Origin: Datisca glomerata
Taxonomy: Eukaryota > Streptophyta > Magnoliopsida > Cucurbitales > Datiscaceae
Direction: 5' to 3'
Length of the DNA stretch: 64,000 nucleotides
Assembly: GCA_003255025.1 (NCBI GenBank)
Contig: QANY01002375.1
Location: 1,364,001-1,428,000, forward strand
This document shows, piece by piece, positions 1 to 11,255 of the stretch. Within the stretch, counting starts at the first letter, position 1. Each line of letters starts with the position of its first letter. A model generated the notes under the pieces. It had not been told where the DNA came from. It saw only the letters and a list, made by a program, of their open reading frames with translations, and did no database searches. The translations under genes and the position numbers were made by a program.

Positions 1-3
1 TTG

Positions 4-333
4 TTATTTTAATATTGAGTAGGCTTCATAAACATATATTTCTAAAGACTTCTTTTTCTTCTTTGGTTGACCATCATTTAAGAATATTAAAATTCTCCAT
101 CTTTCACAAAGATTGACTTTCTTGTTACACAACCACAATTCAGTTGGTAACAACACATTGTAGCCTGCTAAGAAGTAAATAATAATAATAGTTATATCAA
201 AAAAGGTTATCATACTTCTACAACTACTATAAGTATATTTCAATGTACTGTTTGATTTGTTTACCTTTTTTTTCAATTGATGTGTTTTCATTATTGGTTT
301 GCGCTGTGAGAGCATCTCTTGTGGTTGTGTCAT
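4..333 (-). CDS. Unrecognised short ORF, 109 aa, doubtful
   Basis: An open frame runs from an ATG near 333 to a stop at 4-6. I do not recognise the product. The middle of the ORF is a T-rich stretch bounded by a GT and by an AG followed by the codons for GYNVLLPTELW, so it may be two exons joined across an unspliced intron rather than one protein. The last third is Trp/Cys/Lys-rich and ends in a lysine run. No domain, signal peptide or convincing membrane segment can be named; the hydrophobic stretch lies in the putative intron. It may equally be a chance frame in repeat DNA. Confidence 0.2.
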   Translation of the reverse strand: MTQPQEMLSQRKPIMKTHQLKKKVNKSNSTLKYTYSSCRSMITFFDITIIIIYFLAGYNVLLPTELWLCNKKVNLCERWRILIFLNDGQPKKKKKSLEIYVYEAYSILK

Positions 334-2190
334 TTTCTTCCATAATTACGTCATCTTGAATCTTTGATTGCCCTTTCTTTCACACATGTTATTTTTTTGT
401 CAATGTGTTTTTTCCTCATTGTATTTTCAGCTGGATATATGTGTAAATACTTTGTGTAAATAGACAAATATTCATTCATGAATATTTATGTGCAAAATCT
501 ATCATGTAGACTAACAAACAGTAAATGACCATTTGCATAGATACTATAGGCATAACTACAACTTGTCAAATATAGTTATTCGATATATATCAATAGTATA
601 TTATGTTTATCCTCATACACATATAGCAAAACAGATTCAGACAGAAATTGAATTAATTCATCTAATTACTCACCGTTAAACACTAATTAAAAAAAGATGA
701 GAGAAGGCGCGTACAATAATCAATACCTATTTATCATACAATTACTGTATATATTAGAGAATCAAAAACAGATATTCGAATAAAAATTGCATACATATAA
801 TTATAATCTAATTGAAATATATTAAGAACAATATAGTATTAGATATATTCACGGAATTGGATGTATATCCATAGTATATTATCATTGACTACTTTGTCAT
901 ACCTGCTTATTTTCAGAAATTGAATATCTACTCATAGTATATTATGTTTTACTTAATTACATATACACTTAGTAAAATATATTCATTCAAAAATTAGATT
1001 AATACTTATAATTAATGTCTATTTACTCACCTGTTAAATACTAATTAAAACATATATCAATAGAGACTCGAATGAAAATTGCGCAAAAAGTAAATTATAG
1101 AGACTAAAATTATAAACAAAATTATATGTTCAACAAGAAATTGAGTTCTAATATACCCCATAAACACCCACTGGCCACCATCAAAGAGATAGCAGAAATT
1201 TTGAATTATATAAGCTGAGATTATAACCTATCTCTACTATTTTATACTCAACAATAACCGGCAATTCAGAAAATAAAAAAAAATCACGCAGATTCAAAGT
1301 AATTCGAAATCGCACATTAAAACCTAAAGTAATCGTGTTTCACAGATACATAATCAGAGATGAATGAAAACAAAACAGTCGTGTAATAACACATATTCGA
1401 AAGAAAATCAGACTCGAACCAAAACTATTTCGAACTACTAATGGAGATTCAAACTGATGGCTTTGGATTGTAGAAAACAGAGTACGAAAATAGATTTAAA
1501 TCGATTAAAACTGAAAATAGTAGAGATTCAAGCCGTAAATATCACTTACAATTAATATTCGAATGATTTAAGCTTCGGATGGAAGATTTCATGCTAGAGT
1601 TCTCTGTAGTCTTCAATCGCCGCTACTCAATAATGGTTTTTTGTTTCTGTTAGGGTTTCGTGATTTGTTGGTTTTAAGTTTTATTAATAGTGAGGGTAGA
1701 TGTGTCTATTCATTATTTTGTGTAGGTTTAAAAAATAAAGACTATATTATTTTGACTATTTATGCAAAATACAATTATTTTATCATTTTTTTTATTTATT
1801 TTCCTATTAAGACCTATTTCCCTTTAAAAACTTTTTTTTCATATAACAGTTTTGTAAGCCAACGGAGAGAAACCCAATCCTATAGCATGGTTCAGAAAAT
1901 AGTGCAGTAAGAAAGCCTACTTCTATTTCCAGGCTTGCCCTTGTCATTTATTAATGATATAGGGGTCTATCAAAAAATTATATCACTGGATAAAGATATA
2001 CTCCTATTTAAAAAAAAAAATTTTACACTCCAGACCCGCCCAATGGAAGTGACGACGAGATTCTCAAAGGCTTCTCTGTTTTTTCGGCTACTCAGCCTAC
2101 TCAAGCTACCTGACATCCCATCAAATTAAAATTGACATTTTTTTTTCATTTCCAATGAAACCCCGTCAGCGCCTATTTCTTTTATCTTCT
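334..2190. other. AT-rich intergenic DNA, no supported gene
   Basis: This stretch is strongly AT-rich and carries many short words such as tagtatattat, also frequent near 16 kb and 28.8 kb beside the Mutator-like pseudogene. Short + strand ORFs at 1641-1910 and 1935-2129 have no recognisable content and biased composition. I see no RNA gene or complete mobile element. Confidence 0.5.
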
Positions 2191-2214
2191 TAGAAAATGT
2201 CAACAATTATTTAA

Positions 2215-2660
2215 AAGATTAGATTAGTCATAACATATTATTTGAATCATTCAAGTTAGTATACTGATTATTTGAAAGAATCTAATAGCATATTTTAACT
2301 ACTTTTAATAATTGTTGATATTTTTTAATAAAGAAGCCTCAAATATCATAACAACTTGAAAAGTTCAAGTAGTATATTTTAATTACTTCTAATAACGGTT
2401 GACATTTTTCAATAGAGAAGCCTAAGTCAAATGCCACAACTTGAAGGGTACAAGTAGATATAACTTACTACTTAAATCCACAAGTAATTGGAGACATTTT
2501 TAACCAAGTCCAATATGATCACTTGACAAGTTCAAGTAATATATTGTCACTACTTGAACCCTTCAAGTAATTATTGATATTGTTTAGTCGTAAAGCTCAA
2601 GTTTAGATATGATAACTTGAATGATTCAAGTCGTTGTAATATACTACTTGAATCTTTGTG
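2215..2660. repeat. Array of diverged repeats with ACTTGAA/TTCAAGT palindromes
   Basis: About five irregular units of roughly 70-125 bp each carry a short inverted pair, ACTTGAA followed by TTCAAGT. The pair is followed by a T-rich spacer and a word close to TTGACATTTTT. A second, shorter array of the same family lies at 5610-5890. No coding capacity is visible. Confidence 0.6.
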
Positions 2661-2889
2661 AGAAGTTCTTTTGGTTGTATTGGAGAAGTGAGTTTAATGT
2701 GTTCATGTCGGTGTTAGGCTTGAGCAAGAATTTTCGGATCAAATGAAGAAACTCAAAAAATATAGCATGATTGTTGAATCAAGAGTTAATATCAGGACCC
2801 TTTTTGCAAGATGAGTTTGCTTGGAGAAGGTATGTGGTCCCTCCATGGTTAGATGTTAGACTTTGTATTGAATTAAACTTGTCTCTGGA
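2661..2889. other. Intergenic, nothing recognised
   Basis: Short AT-rich stretch between two repeat arrays; no frame or structure can be supported. Confidence 0.4.
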
Positions 2890-3115
2890 TTATTATGCAT
2901 CGTCTGTATCGTGTGAAAAAAAAAAAGATGAATAATACTCTAGAGTATTGTGCATTGTTTGTATTACGTGATGAAGAAGTTGAACAGTACTGTCCATCGT
3001 TCATATTGTGCATGGAAGAAGATAAACACTACCCCGTTGTACTATGTTCCGTATGTATTTCGTGAGAAAGAAGATGAACAATACTTTGGAATACCATGTA
3101 CTATATGTATTACTG
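2890..3115. repeat. Diverged tandem repeat, units about 54-63 bp
   Basis: Roughly four imperfect units contain a word like GTATTACGTGA, then AAGATGAACAATACT. A further degraded unit lies near 3250-3300. The units differ in length and sequence, so this is an old array. Confidence 0.5.
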
Positions 3116-3329
3116 CAAATTAAGAAATTCAAACCATTTTACGGAATGGGATTGTCCTAAAATATTTCTTAATCCATGTCCATGACTGACTAATGACGAT
3201 TTGAGTATAAACGAGGCTAATGACAATTAATAGAATCAAAACTCAAAAAAGATGTATGAATAACATTGTTTCGTATTGTTTGGATGCATGTATTATGTGA
3301 ATATGAAATCTAATTTTAGATTACCTCAT

Positions 3330-5200
3330 GGAATATGCATTGAACATTTATAAACTTAGAGTAATACCCAAATAACCTTTGAGTCCCACAATTTATTAGT
3401 TTACAACTTTATTTTTGACATATAACAACTAGACAAGGTTATGAGAGTTATCCCTTGCATGGAACACCGTGCCTTTCCATTCCCGTACTCATTCTTCAAT
3501 TTATTGCTCGACATATATATTACTGCTATCATCTGGAAATCACAATAACTATATTGAGTATATAAAATATACTCAGTAAGCAACCGAATGATACATATAA
3601 CTTAGCACATATAAGCATGTCATATGGTGTACGATACATTCAAATACTACATGAGATTTCTAGGCATAAAAATGAGATAACTTAACTTACATTGTTTATA
3701 ATTCCCTAAAATAATTCAAAACTTACATATAATAAATCTAATAACGTAAGGTGAAGCCATAACATATATAACTACTTGATTGTGATAACAGTGAATGTAA
3801 ATAACATGAGAACATACTAATGAGTCTTTAAGTCAACCTAATTCCATAAACTTATAAAGCTTTTACCTTAAGGAACGACATATTCTTGCAACAATTCATG
3901 ACATAACGGAAATGCTCCCATAAAAATTATAAAATCAAACTTATGAGATTATACAACAAAACCTTAATGATGCTACTAATATATGATTGTGTGATCTATA
4001 ACATTTATAAACTTAATATTTAATAGAGTGAAACTTGTGTTTCGCGAAAGTACAAAAACATAGATCTAGAGAAAACATTAACATACATATTCATATATCA
4101 TTAAAATAGCATCAGTAGTAAATATATTCATGTACAAACAATCTATAGTATTGTGTTTCCAGTCGAACAAAATTTGGTTACTTACCTCTTGTTCTTCGAA
4201 ATTTTGAAATTCACCTTACTCCTCTTTGTAGCTTCCTAATTGTTTTCTTTCTTCTTTAAAACTCTTTATTCTTCTTCTTTGTAGTTTTAAGACAATTTTG
4301 TGACTTTCAAACAAATTATCATACATTGTCTTCCTCTTTAAATAGTATTTATTTATAGAAACTTTTCTTGTTTTAAAATGCTACTGTTTCTAATTTTTAA
4401 TAACATCTTATAACTCTCATAAGTTGATTTGTTTGTCAAAAACTCATAGGAAACTTGTTTGCTTTTAACTTCTAATATTATTAAGTCAAATAAATAAGCA
4501 TTAAATTATTAAATTTAAACTCTCTCTCCATTGGTAAATCTCTTTATTTATTTTTGTAACCTTTAATTAAACTATTAAACTATCTTAAAGAGACCTCATT
4601 TAACACTACGTCTCTTGTTTCTAAACTCCATAAACAACACTATATTGTTTTAAATTTAATAACAGTAAATACTAGAAACTTAATAAATACAAACATAAAA
4701 ATAACAAATATGAGAAACAAAAACCAAAGTGTGTCCTATGAATTGATTAAATATTTTCAAAGAGTTAAATGTTGTATTCAGTTTATTTAACTTATAATTC
4801 TCAATTCTTAATTAAGCTATTAAGCTATCAAAACAAATAGCAACCAAACCTTCTTTAACTCCTACTCTCACGTTTGTAAGATCTAACATAATAACAATTA
4901 ATTCTATGAAGCTTAGTAACCATTAACAAACTAATAGCCATAACTTAATAATACCGATCCTTTTAATTCGTGTCCTTAAGGATTGGTCGATCCTGTTAGA
5001 AATACTAAATATTATATTCAATCTATCAAACTTAATTATTCTCTCTCTTATTTTTTAACATAATGCGATAGATACAATGTTAATAATTAATTGTCTATCA
5101 TTTTATAATTTCTTAAAATAATCATATTTGAGAAAAACCCTATCTTATTTTCAATTAGTAATTTTTTTTCCTTTTTTGGATGTCACACGTGATTCTTGTG
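3330..5200 (-). repeat. Possible degenerate LTR remnant
   Basis: The layout resembles the LTR-like block at 36640-38843. At 3555-3585 there is a TATA-rich stretch followed by CTCAGTAAGC, near 4190 a GTTACTTACCTCTTG word and CT-rich DNA, and near 5185 a GATGTCACAC word that could be a decayed LTR start read on the - strand. These parallels are weak. The block otherwise shows only AT-rich DNA without genes. Confidence 0.22.
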
Positions 5201-5609
5201 GTTCCTGTGAGTTTTCCATTTTTGGGCAAGAAAACACTAAGCTCCTTCTCCTTTTTCCATGGTTGTGGTTGTCTATTTTACTGTGGGTATAGATTTATTG
5301 GGCGTTGATGGCTTTAGAGAAGACTCCGTTTGAATTTTTCAGTTTTGAACTTTTTTTCTTCATCCAGTCCTTTGTTTTGCTTTATCTAGCACAACATGAT
5401 TTGGTGGGTCGAACTATGTATTGCATGGGCTTGGTTCCCATTGAATGCTTGTTATATACTATGTGCATGAGTTTTTTGTTTAAAAGCTTGGAGAAGAAAA
5501 ATGAATAGTGACTGGACTCTCTTCTATCCTTTTTACGCTTTGTATGAACGATAAGCTTTGATTTGTATGAAAATCCGACCAACGTCTTTTATGAGTCTTT
5601 TGTCTCGCT
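5201..5609. other. Intergenic, nothing recognised
   Basis: Overlapping short ORFs on both strands (5305-5508 +, 5382-5582 -) have no recognisable domain and I do not support either as a gene. Confidence 0.4.
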
Positions 5610-5890
5610 AAATTTTGGGCACTAATAACCTTTCAAGTATTATAACATTTATACTTGAACTCTTCAAGTTTTCATATTAGATTTAGTATGCTCTAGTCAA
5701 AATTATATAATTAGTTTTAATTTTTGAATTCTTCAAGTAATTATAGACATTATCTAACAATGATGTTCAAGTCAAATAGATAGCTACTTGAACTTTTAAT
5801 TAATTATTTACATTTTTAAAAAACGAATACCAAGTCCAATGAATACTTGAAGGCTTCAAGTGGCTACTTCAAATAACCATTACATTTTGT
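5610..5890. repeat. Second copy of the ACTTGAA/TTCAAGT array
   Basis: The same inverted pairs, and spacers ending in words such as TAGACATTATCT, recur here as at 2215-2660. Three to four units can be seen. It abuts the LTR-like dispersed repeat that follows. Confidence 0.55.
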
Positions 5891-6540
5891 ACTTGACTAC
5901 TTGTAGATAGCGTGTATGTACACGCTTTATTTATTAGCTTATATACTGACCTAAGATTATACCTAAGGTTTAAAAAAGAAAAATCAATATCTAGAAAAAT
6001 AAAAAAGAGCTCAAAGACTAAACAAATAAGAAAACACCCCAAGAATTAATTTTTTTTTAAAAATCCTAATTACTAAAAACTAAAAGAAGCTCTAATTTTA
6101 TCTACAAAAGGGTGGTGAGTCTACACTTGAAGATGAGGTATTTTATAGAGGAAAAAGAGAAAGAGAAAGAAGTTTTTTTAGAGAGAGAAAGAGAGTAAGT
6201 TGTTTGAGAGAAAAGAAGAGAACGAAATTTCTTTTATTACTCTTCATTTTTCTTTCATCTATATTCATTTTTGTTTCATCTATATTGTTAAGGTATATTT
6301 TTTTCTTTCATCTTAATAAAAAATAAACGAATTGTTCATTATTTTTCTTCTTCTCTCATTTATACTCTTGTTGTGTATATTTTCTTTCTTCATTTTTGTA
6401 CTCCTAATCTTGCATTTTTTATTTCAATGCATTGGTAATTTTCTTTGTTTAAAAATAATAAAAATTTGATAACGAGATATATTTTTGTCATTAACTCAAT
6501 TAACGAAAATGAGGATGAAGCTTTGATGGTGTGTAATCAA
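5891..6540 (+). repeat. LTR-like dispersed repeat, copy 1
   Basis: This block is alignable by eye over about 600 bp with 44227-44890. Shared landmarks, in order, are a start near TGTAGATA, a purine block of GAGAGAAAGAGA type, CT/T-rich DNA with TTCATTTTTCTTTCAT, a word near TTTATTTCAA(C/T)(A/G)CATTGGT, and ACGAGATATATTT..GTCATTAACTCAATTAA. The order (TG start, leader-like purine tract, terminal CA before TTGGT) suggests a solo LTR, but no flanking duplication was confirmed. Confidence 0.5.
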
Positions 6541-8042
6541 TCCAATGTACAATCCACCCTTAAATGAATTGAAAGTGTATATATTATGCAAGAAGATTCC
6601 TCTATGAAGTTTATCATACATAAAACATCATGTAGAGAGTTAAACATCTATATGGATAAAGATTATGCAAACATTGAGATTCAAATCTTGGATTTTTTTA
6701 AATGCATTCTTAGTACTTCTTTTCGTTGTTAGACGTTTAATATTGAGATTTTATATTCTCGCCTCGTTGTAAGACTCGGTTTAACTAGTTACGGTTCATA
6801 ATTTTTTTCTTATTTGTTAAAGAGTAAAGATTGAAGAAAGACATAATGGTAATTTGTAAAATATGTAGTCAAAATTAAAACGGTATAAGTCTGCCCAGAA
6901 AATTGATAATAATAAGCATAAAAATAATTAGAAAAAAGCAGTACAACCCTCCTCACCTTTTTTTGTCCCCTCTCTCCATCTCTTTTGAGAGGACAAAAGC
7001 TTGGAAATTGCCATAGTTTTTGTTTATTTCTTTATTTATAATTTGATATTTTTATCTCTTTCTTTCTTTCTTATTCTTTTTCTTTTCTTTTTTTAATTAA
7101 AGATACATTTGTTTGTTATGTTCTTTTCTGTTGAAACACGTTTTTACCATTCACAATTGCATTTCTCTCTTCTATCCTTTTTGTGTCATTTTTTGTTGTT
7201 ATAATTTTGTTTTGCTCCACTTATTATTATTGTATTATTATCATATTTTTATGTTCATGTGTGCTATTAGACTCATGCACTTATCATTGATTTATTATAC
7301 CAACATGTATATATATGGATCACAACCTTAACAATTAGATTTAAATCATGCTAATTTTAATATTTAGTTTTTACTTAAAAAAAATCTCCTACGATGGACT
7401 TGGGATTTGTGGGATATTAATATTCTCAAACTATTAAGGTGAGATATTATTTTTTAAAAATCGAGAATAACTCCAATAATATTTTATTTTTAAAAAGAAT
7501 AGAAAAAATGAATTATTTTTCACTGATCCTTTTCCACCCATTAAATATCATTAATTTTATTCATTTTTATGACACAGTTCATATCTAAGGGATTTTAAAA
7601 ATAAATTTCATTAACTTTTTATTATTTTATTTTTTTAAAATAATTTGGATTGCATTTTGATTAACTTTGGTAACCACTTTAATAATGGGTGATGTGGGTA
7701 CTAATACATTTCTCACACACAAATGACTCCCGAATCAATTTTAAATTTTCGTAGACCAAAATATTTTTTAAATAGAATGATCAATCATGTTAAAATGATT
7801 GGTGACGACTCCGAATTTATTTTTTCAAAATACATTTTTTCGATCGTCGTTCTGCATCGCAGGCACGCGTTGTGAGTCTACTGCTTAACACTTATTGTTT
7901 ATGGTTTCAAAAAGCAAGGAAAAACTTGTAAGGACAATAAAAATAAAAATTAACTATATAATTTTGAAGATAAAATAAATAGATAAACAAATTTATTTTA
8001 AAAAGAAATATGCGAAATATAACTACAATATGTATTATTTTT
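6541..8042. other. AT-rich intergenic DNA, no supported gene
   Basis: Only T-rich chance frames (for example 7113-7331 +) are present. Near 7803-7895 a short less AT-rich stretch (GACGACTCCGAA and GATCGTCGTTCTGCATCGCA) looks like a scrap of retrotransposon DNA, but it is too short to classify. Confidence 0.45.
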
Positions 8043-8662
8043 TGGGAAAAGTACACTTTACCTTCTCAAACTATCACTAATAGATACTTTAAACTCAACT
8101 TTTAAACATTATAGTTTAAATCATGAACTATCTAAAACTCATAATTGAAGGAAAATGATTGAATAGAGGAACTCTCGAACATTTGACGATCTCAGATGTG
8201 TCGATATCAATGGTCGCTCATTATTTCGATGAATCGTTTCTTCGGACATAAGAAGATTATGAAGCTATGTCGGCTTACATACGTCTCGTTGACCAAACGA
8301 TCAGGTATACCACGCCACATATCATCCCCTTTTTCTATAGAGGAGAGATAAAGAAAATGACGTCGTTTTTTTTTTAACAATATCTACTGCAAGTGAGTAT
8401 TTTAACAAAATGACGTCGTTTTTTTTATATGAGATAACGTCGTTCTTGATTATATTATCCCTAATAGATAAAACGATGTCATTTAAATGAAGAAAAATTA
8501 CATGGTTTTGTTAAAAAAAATTATATTGCAGTAGATGAAATTACATCTAAAGTTAAAACTATGAGTTTCAGATAGTTTAAGGTTTAAACTGTAACGTTTT
8601 AAAGTTTAGTGTTTAAAGTATTTATTAGTTATTATTTAAGAAGGTAAAGTGTAATTTTTCCT
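8043..8662. mobile_element. MITE-like element with long terminal inverted repeats, copy 1
   Basis: The left end (GGGAAAAGTACACTTTACC) and the reverse complement of the right end (AGGAAAAATTACACTTTACC) match, and the match continues for about 110 bp on each side through TAAACTAT and TAGTTTAAA words. The interior has two copies of AAATGACGTCGTTTTTTTT and encodes nothing. It is flanked on both sides by T-runs, so a target duplication cannot be read with certainty. A shorter relative lies at 29084-29485. This class of MITE is typically moved by a Mutator-type transposase; that assignment is inference. Confidence 0.7.
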
Positions 8663-10174
8663 TTTTTTTTTAATCTAAAATAGGAAAATTAATTAGAAAA
8701 AAATTAATATTCTAATATTGAAAATATTTCATTAAACGAAAACGTAATAATCAAGAATTGTGGATAATAGATCTGCAGCCTAGTAATTGGCATAGAACGT
8801 GAACTCCATATATTAACAGTTATCACAGATCATTGAGTAGTAACCCCAACACTTTTCCAGCTTTTGTTTTTTATTTAGTCCCTTTTCTTTGAAGATAGTT
8901 TTTTTCTTTTAATTTCTTGAGGTGGGGGCATAAAGGGAAATCTAGTTCAGGTAGAGAGGTAGGCTGTAATCATCCCAAGCTTTTCCTTTAATATTTCACT
9001 GTCAGTCCTGTGCTATTCACTTACTTTCACCTTTAACTTTTCCCATTGCTTCACATGCAAAGAATAGCAAATCCAATTTATACTAAAAAAGATTGATGCA
9101 AGTATTCCAACATCTGAGCCTAAGTTGGCACTTGGAATTAGAAATATTTACGTTTTGCCCTTGTAATCTCTAACTAAAAGTAATAAAAAGTTAAAAATAT
9201 CAATTAAACAAATCAATCAATTACAATATGTCTTTTGATATTCCTAACCTCCTTTAAATTTTCTCTTGCCAACCTTGTTATTGATTATTGCAAAATTAAT
9301 TGTTAAAATGAAATACCACCAATGAAAGAATGAATAAATTGGGAAACTTAGTTATTCTAAATCAGTTGAACAAAAACGTCTAAAATGAAAAGTTATGATT
9401 GGAATTGTGAAATCATAATTAGTTAAAATTGTTCAATATTATACTATAAGGGTAAAATTAAATTAAAATTTGAAGTAGTTGAACAAATAGGTCCAAAATA
9501 GTTGGATGGTTCAATGTTATATAGAAATGAAATCTTCTCATCTTTTGGTGAATAACATATATTTAAATAACTGATTTAACCATCGATTTTCAACGATTTA
9601 CCTCACAAATCACACATTTTAGGTCAAATAATTATAAGAGAGGTTTTCAACTTTAAGATTAGGGATTCAAAAGCCGGTTGTAACTCCCTCCCCCTTACAA
9701 AAAAAACGACTCACATCACAAAAGTAATTTTCTTTTCATATTTACGTACTGAGTTAATCTAAGCCATTGATTTTTTTAATGGTCTAGCTCACTAGATGAC
9801 ATCATCTTCTGTTCTACTCAATAGTATAGAATCCCAATCCAATAATATAAGAGTGCGTTTACTGAATTTTAAAGAGAATTTGAATGAAATGTAAGAAAAA
9901 AAATGATAAATTTCATTAATGTGTTTTAACAATTAAGAATTAGAGTAATAGTATTCAAGTACATATACATTCCTAATCACACCTTCATTATTCTGTTTAA
10001 TAAAATTTGTAACTTTCTTTTTACTGTTTTATTCTAATTTAAATGTAAAATAATCAATTTTTAATAATTAAAATAAATTATTTAATTTACTGATTAAAAT
10101 AGTAATAATTTCTCAAATAAAATAATTTATTTAAATAAATCAGAAATAATATTTACATTAATTTACATGTAAAA
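8663..10174. other. Intergenic upstream of the CHUP1-like gene
   Basis: No gene is supported. The stretch is AT-rich with one less AT-rich island near 8890-9010, and I see no named element in it. Confidence 0.4.
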
Positions 10175-10545
10175 TTATGTAGAGAAAATTCTTAAACACC
10201 CATTCTGTTAGCTTAGGTATGAAAATATAATATTATCCTCATAATCAATCCGATCTAACATTTTCTAATCTAAAATATAAACCGACAAGGATTTTTTTTA
10301 GTTTAAGTGAATTCTAGTTTAAACAAGAAATTGGTTTTGACGTTTTCAAAATTGAAAATAAAACTTAATGGTTCTAAATTTTGATACTGTATATTATTAG
10401 AATGGCATTAATTTAAAATTTAATGGTTCTAAATTTTTTTCAGTGAAACATAATATAAAGGGATGTCTGTGTCATTTTATAAACTAGATGAGTGTTTATG
10501 TCATTTAACTAAATTAAAATAAATATTAGAAGAATATTTAAATGT
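10175..10545 (+). repeat. Dispersed repeat shared with intron 4 of the CHUP1-like gene
   Basis: This block resembles 13320-13680. Shared landmarks are CTAA..TATAAACCGA(C/T)CAAGGAT followed by GTTTAAGT, and GTGTCATTT...AAACTAGATGAGTGT near the end. It is non-coding. It lies about 0.7 kb upstream of the gene whose intron holds the second copy. Confidence 0.5.
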
Positions 10546-11255
10546 AGGGAGATAATTTGAGATGAAAGTTTCAAAAGTGGTTGCTGAGATATTGCAATCA
10601 ATCATGTTTCATTTTCTACATTAACATGTAGATCTTTTGAGCTTTTGAGGTAAATCTGCGTAGAGGTACGTGGTACCTAACACGATTATTTCTTGCACTC
10701 ACGACCTCACCTACACTTCAGAATAAAAGATAGGCAATTCATAAACATCACCAGATTATAACATACATGTTTCGGAAAGGGCATTGTTGGTTTGTTTAAA
10801 TTTATACCGAATAGACTGAATCGCACTAAACTGAAAATCAACGGCTCGGTGGTTCTTTAAAACCTCACCTTCAATTTTCTAGTATATCTTTAGTTTTCAT
10901 TATGTAATTTTAAATCGAAATTAGTTGAAACATTAGTTTTCTATTGTATTTTTTTTATTTTCGTATGTGTTTTTAGTTTTCATGTTATAATTTTATTTGA
11001 AGACAACTCATCCTGTTCAAAATTGCAAGTTTTGCATTGGAATTTTCAAGTTTATGTTGAAGGTTCTAGGGAATATTTCTTCGATTTATTTTATATTCAC
11101 GGATGGGTTTAGTTCAAAAATTATCATTAAAAGCAGCCGTAGCTGTTAGGCTTTGTTGATAATACCAGCCTTGCTTCATAAGCAAAGACCAAAGATAATA
11201 GAGGAGAAAAACCCAACCAACCAGTCATCGTTCTTGTGAGAGCGGAGTAGAGAGA
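10546..11255 (+). promoter_or_regulatory. Upstream flank and 5' leader of the CHUP1-like gene
   Basis: The last hundred bases before the start codon become less AT-rich and purine-rich (GAGAGCGGAGTAGAGAGA), as expected of a plant 5' leader. No TATA box can be placed with confidence. Confidence 0.35.
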
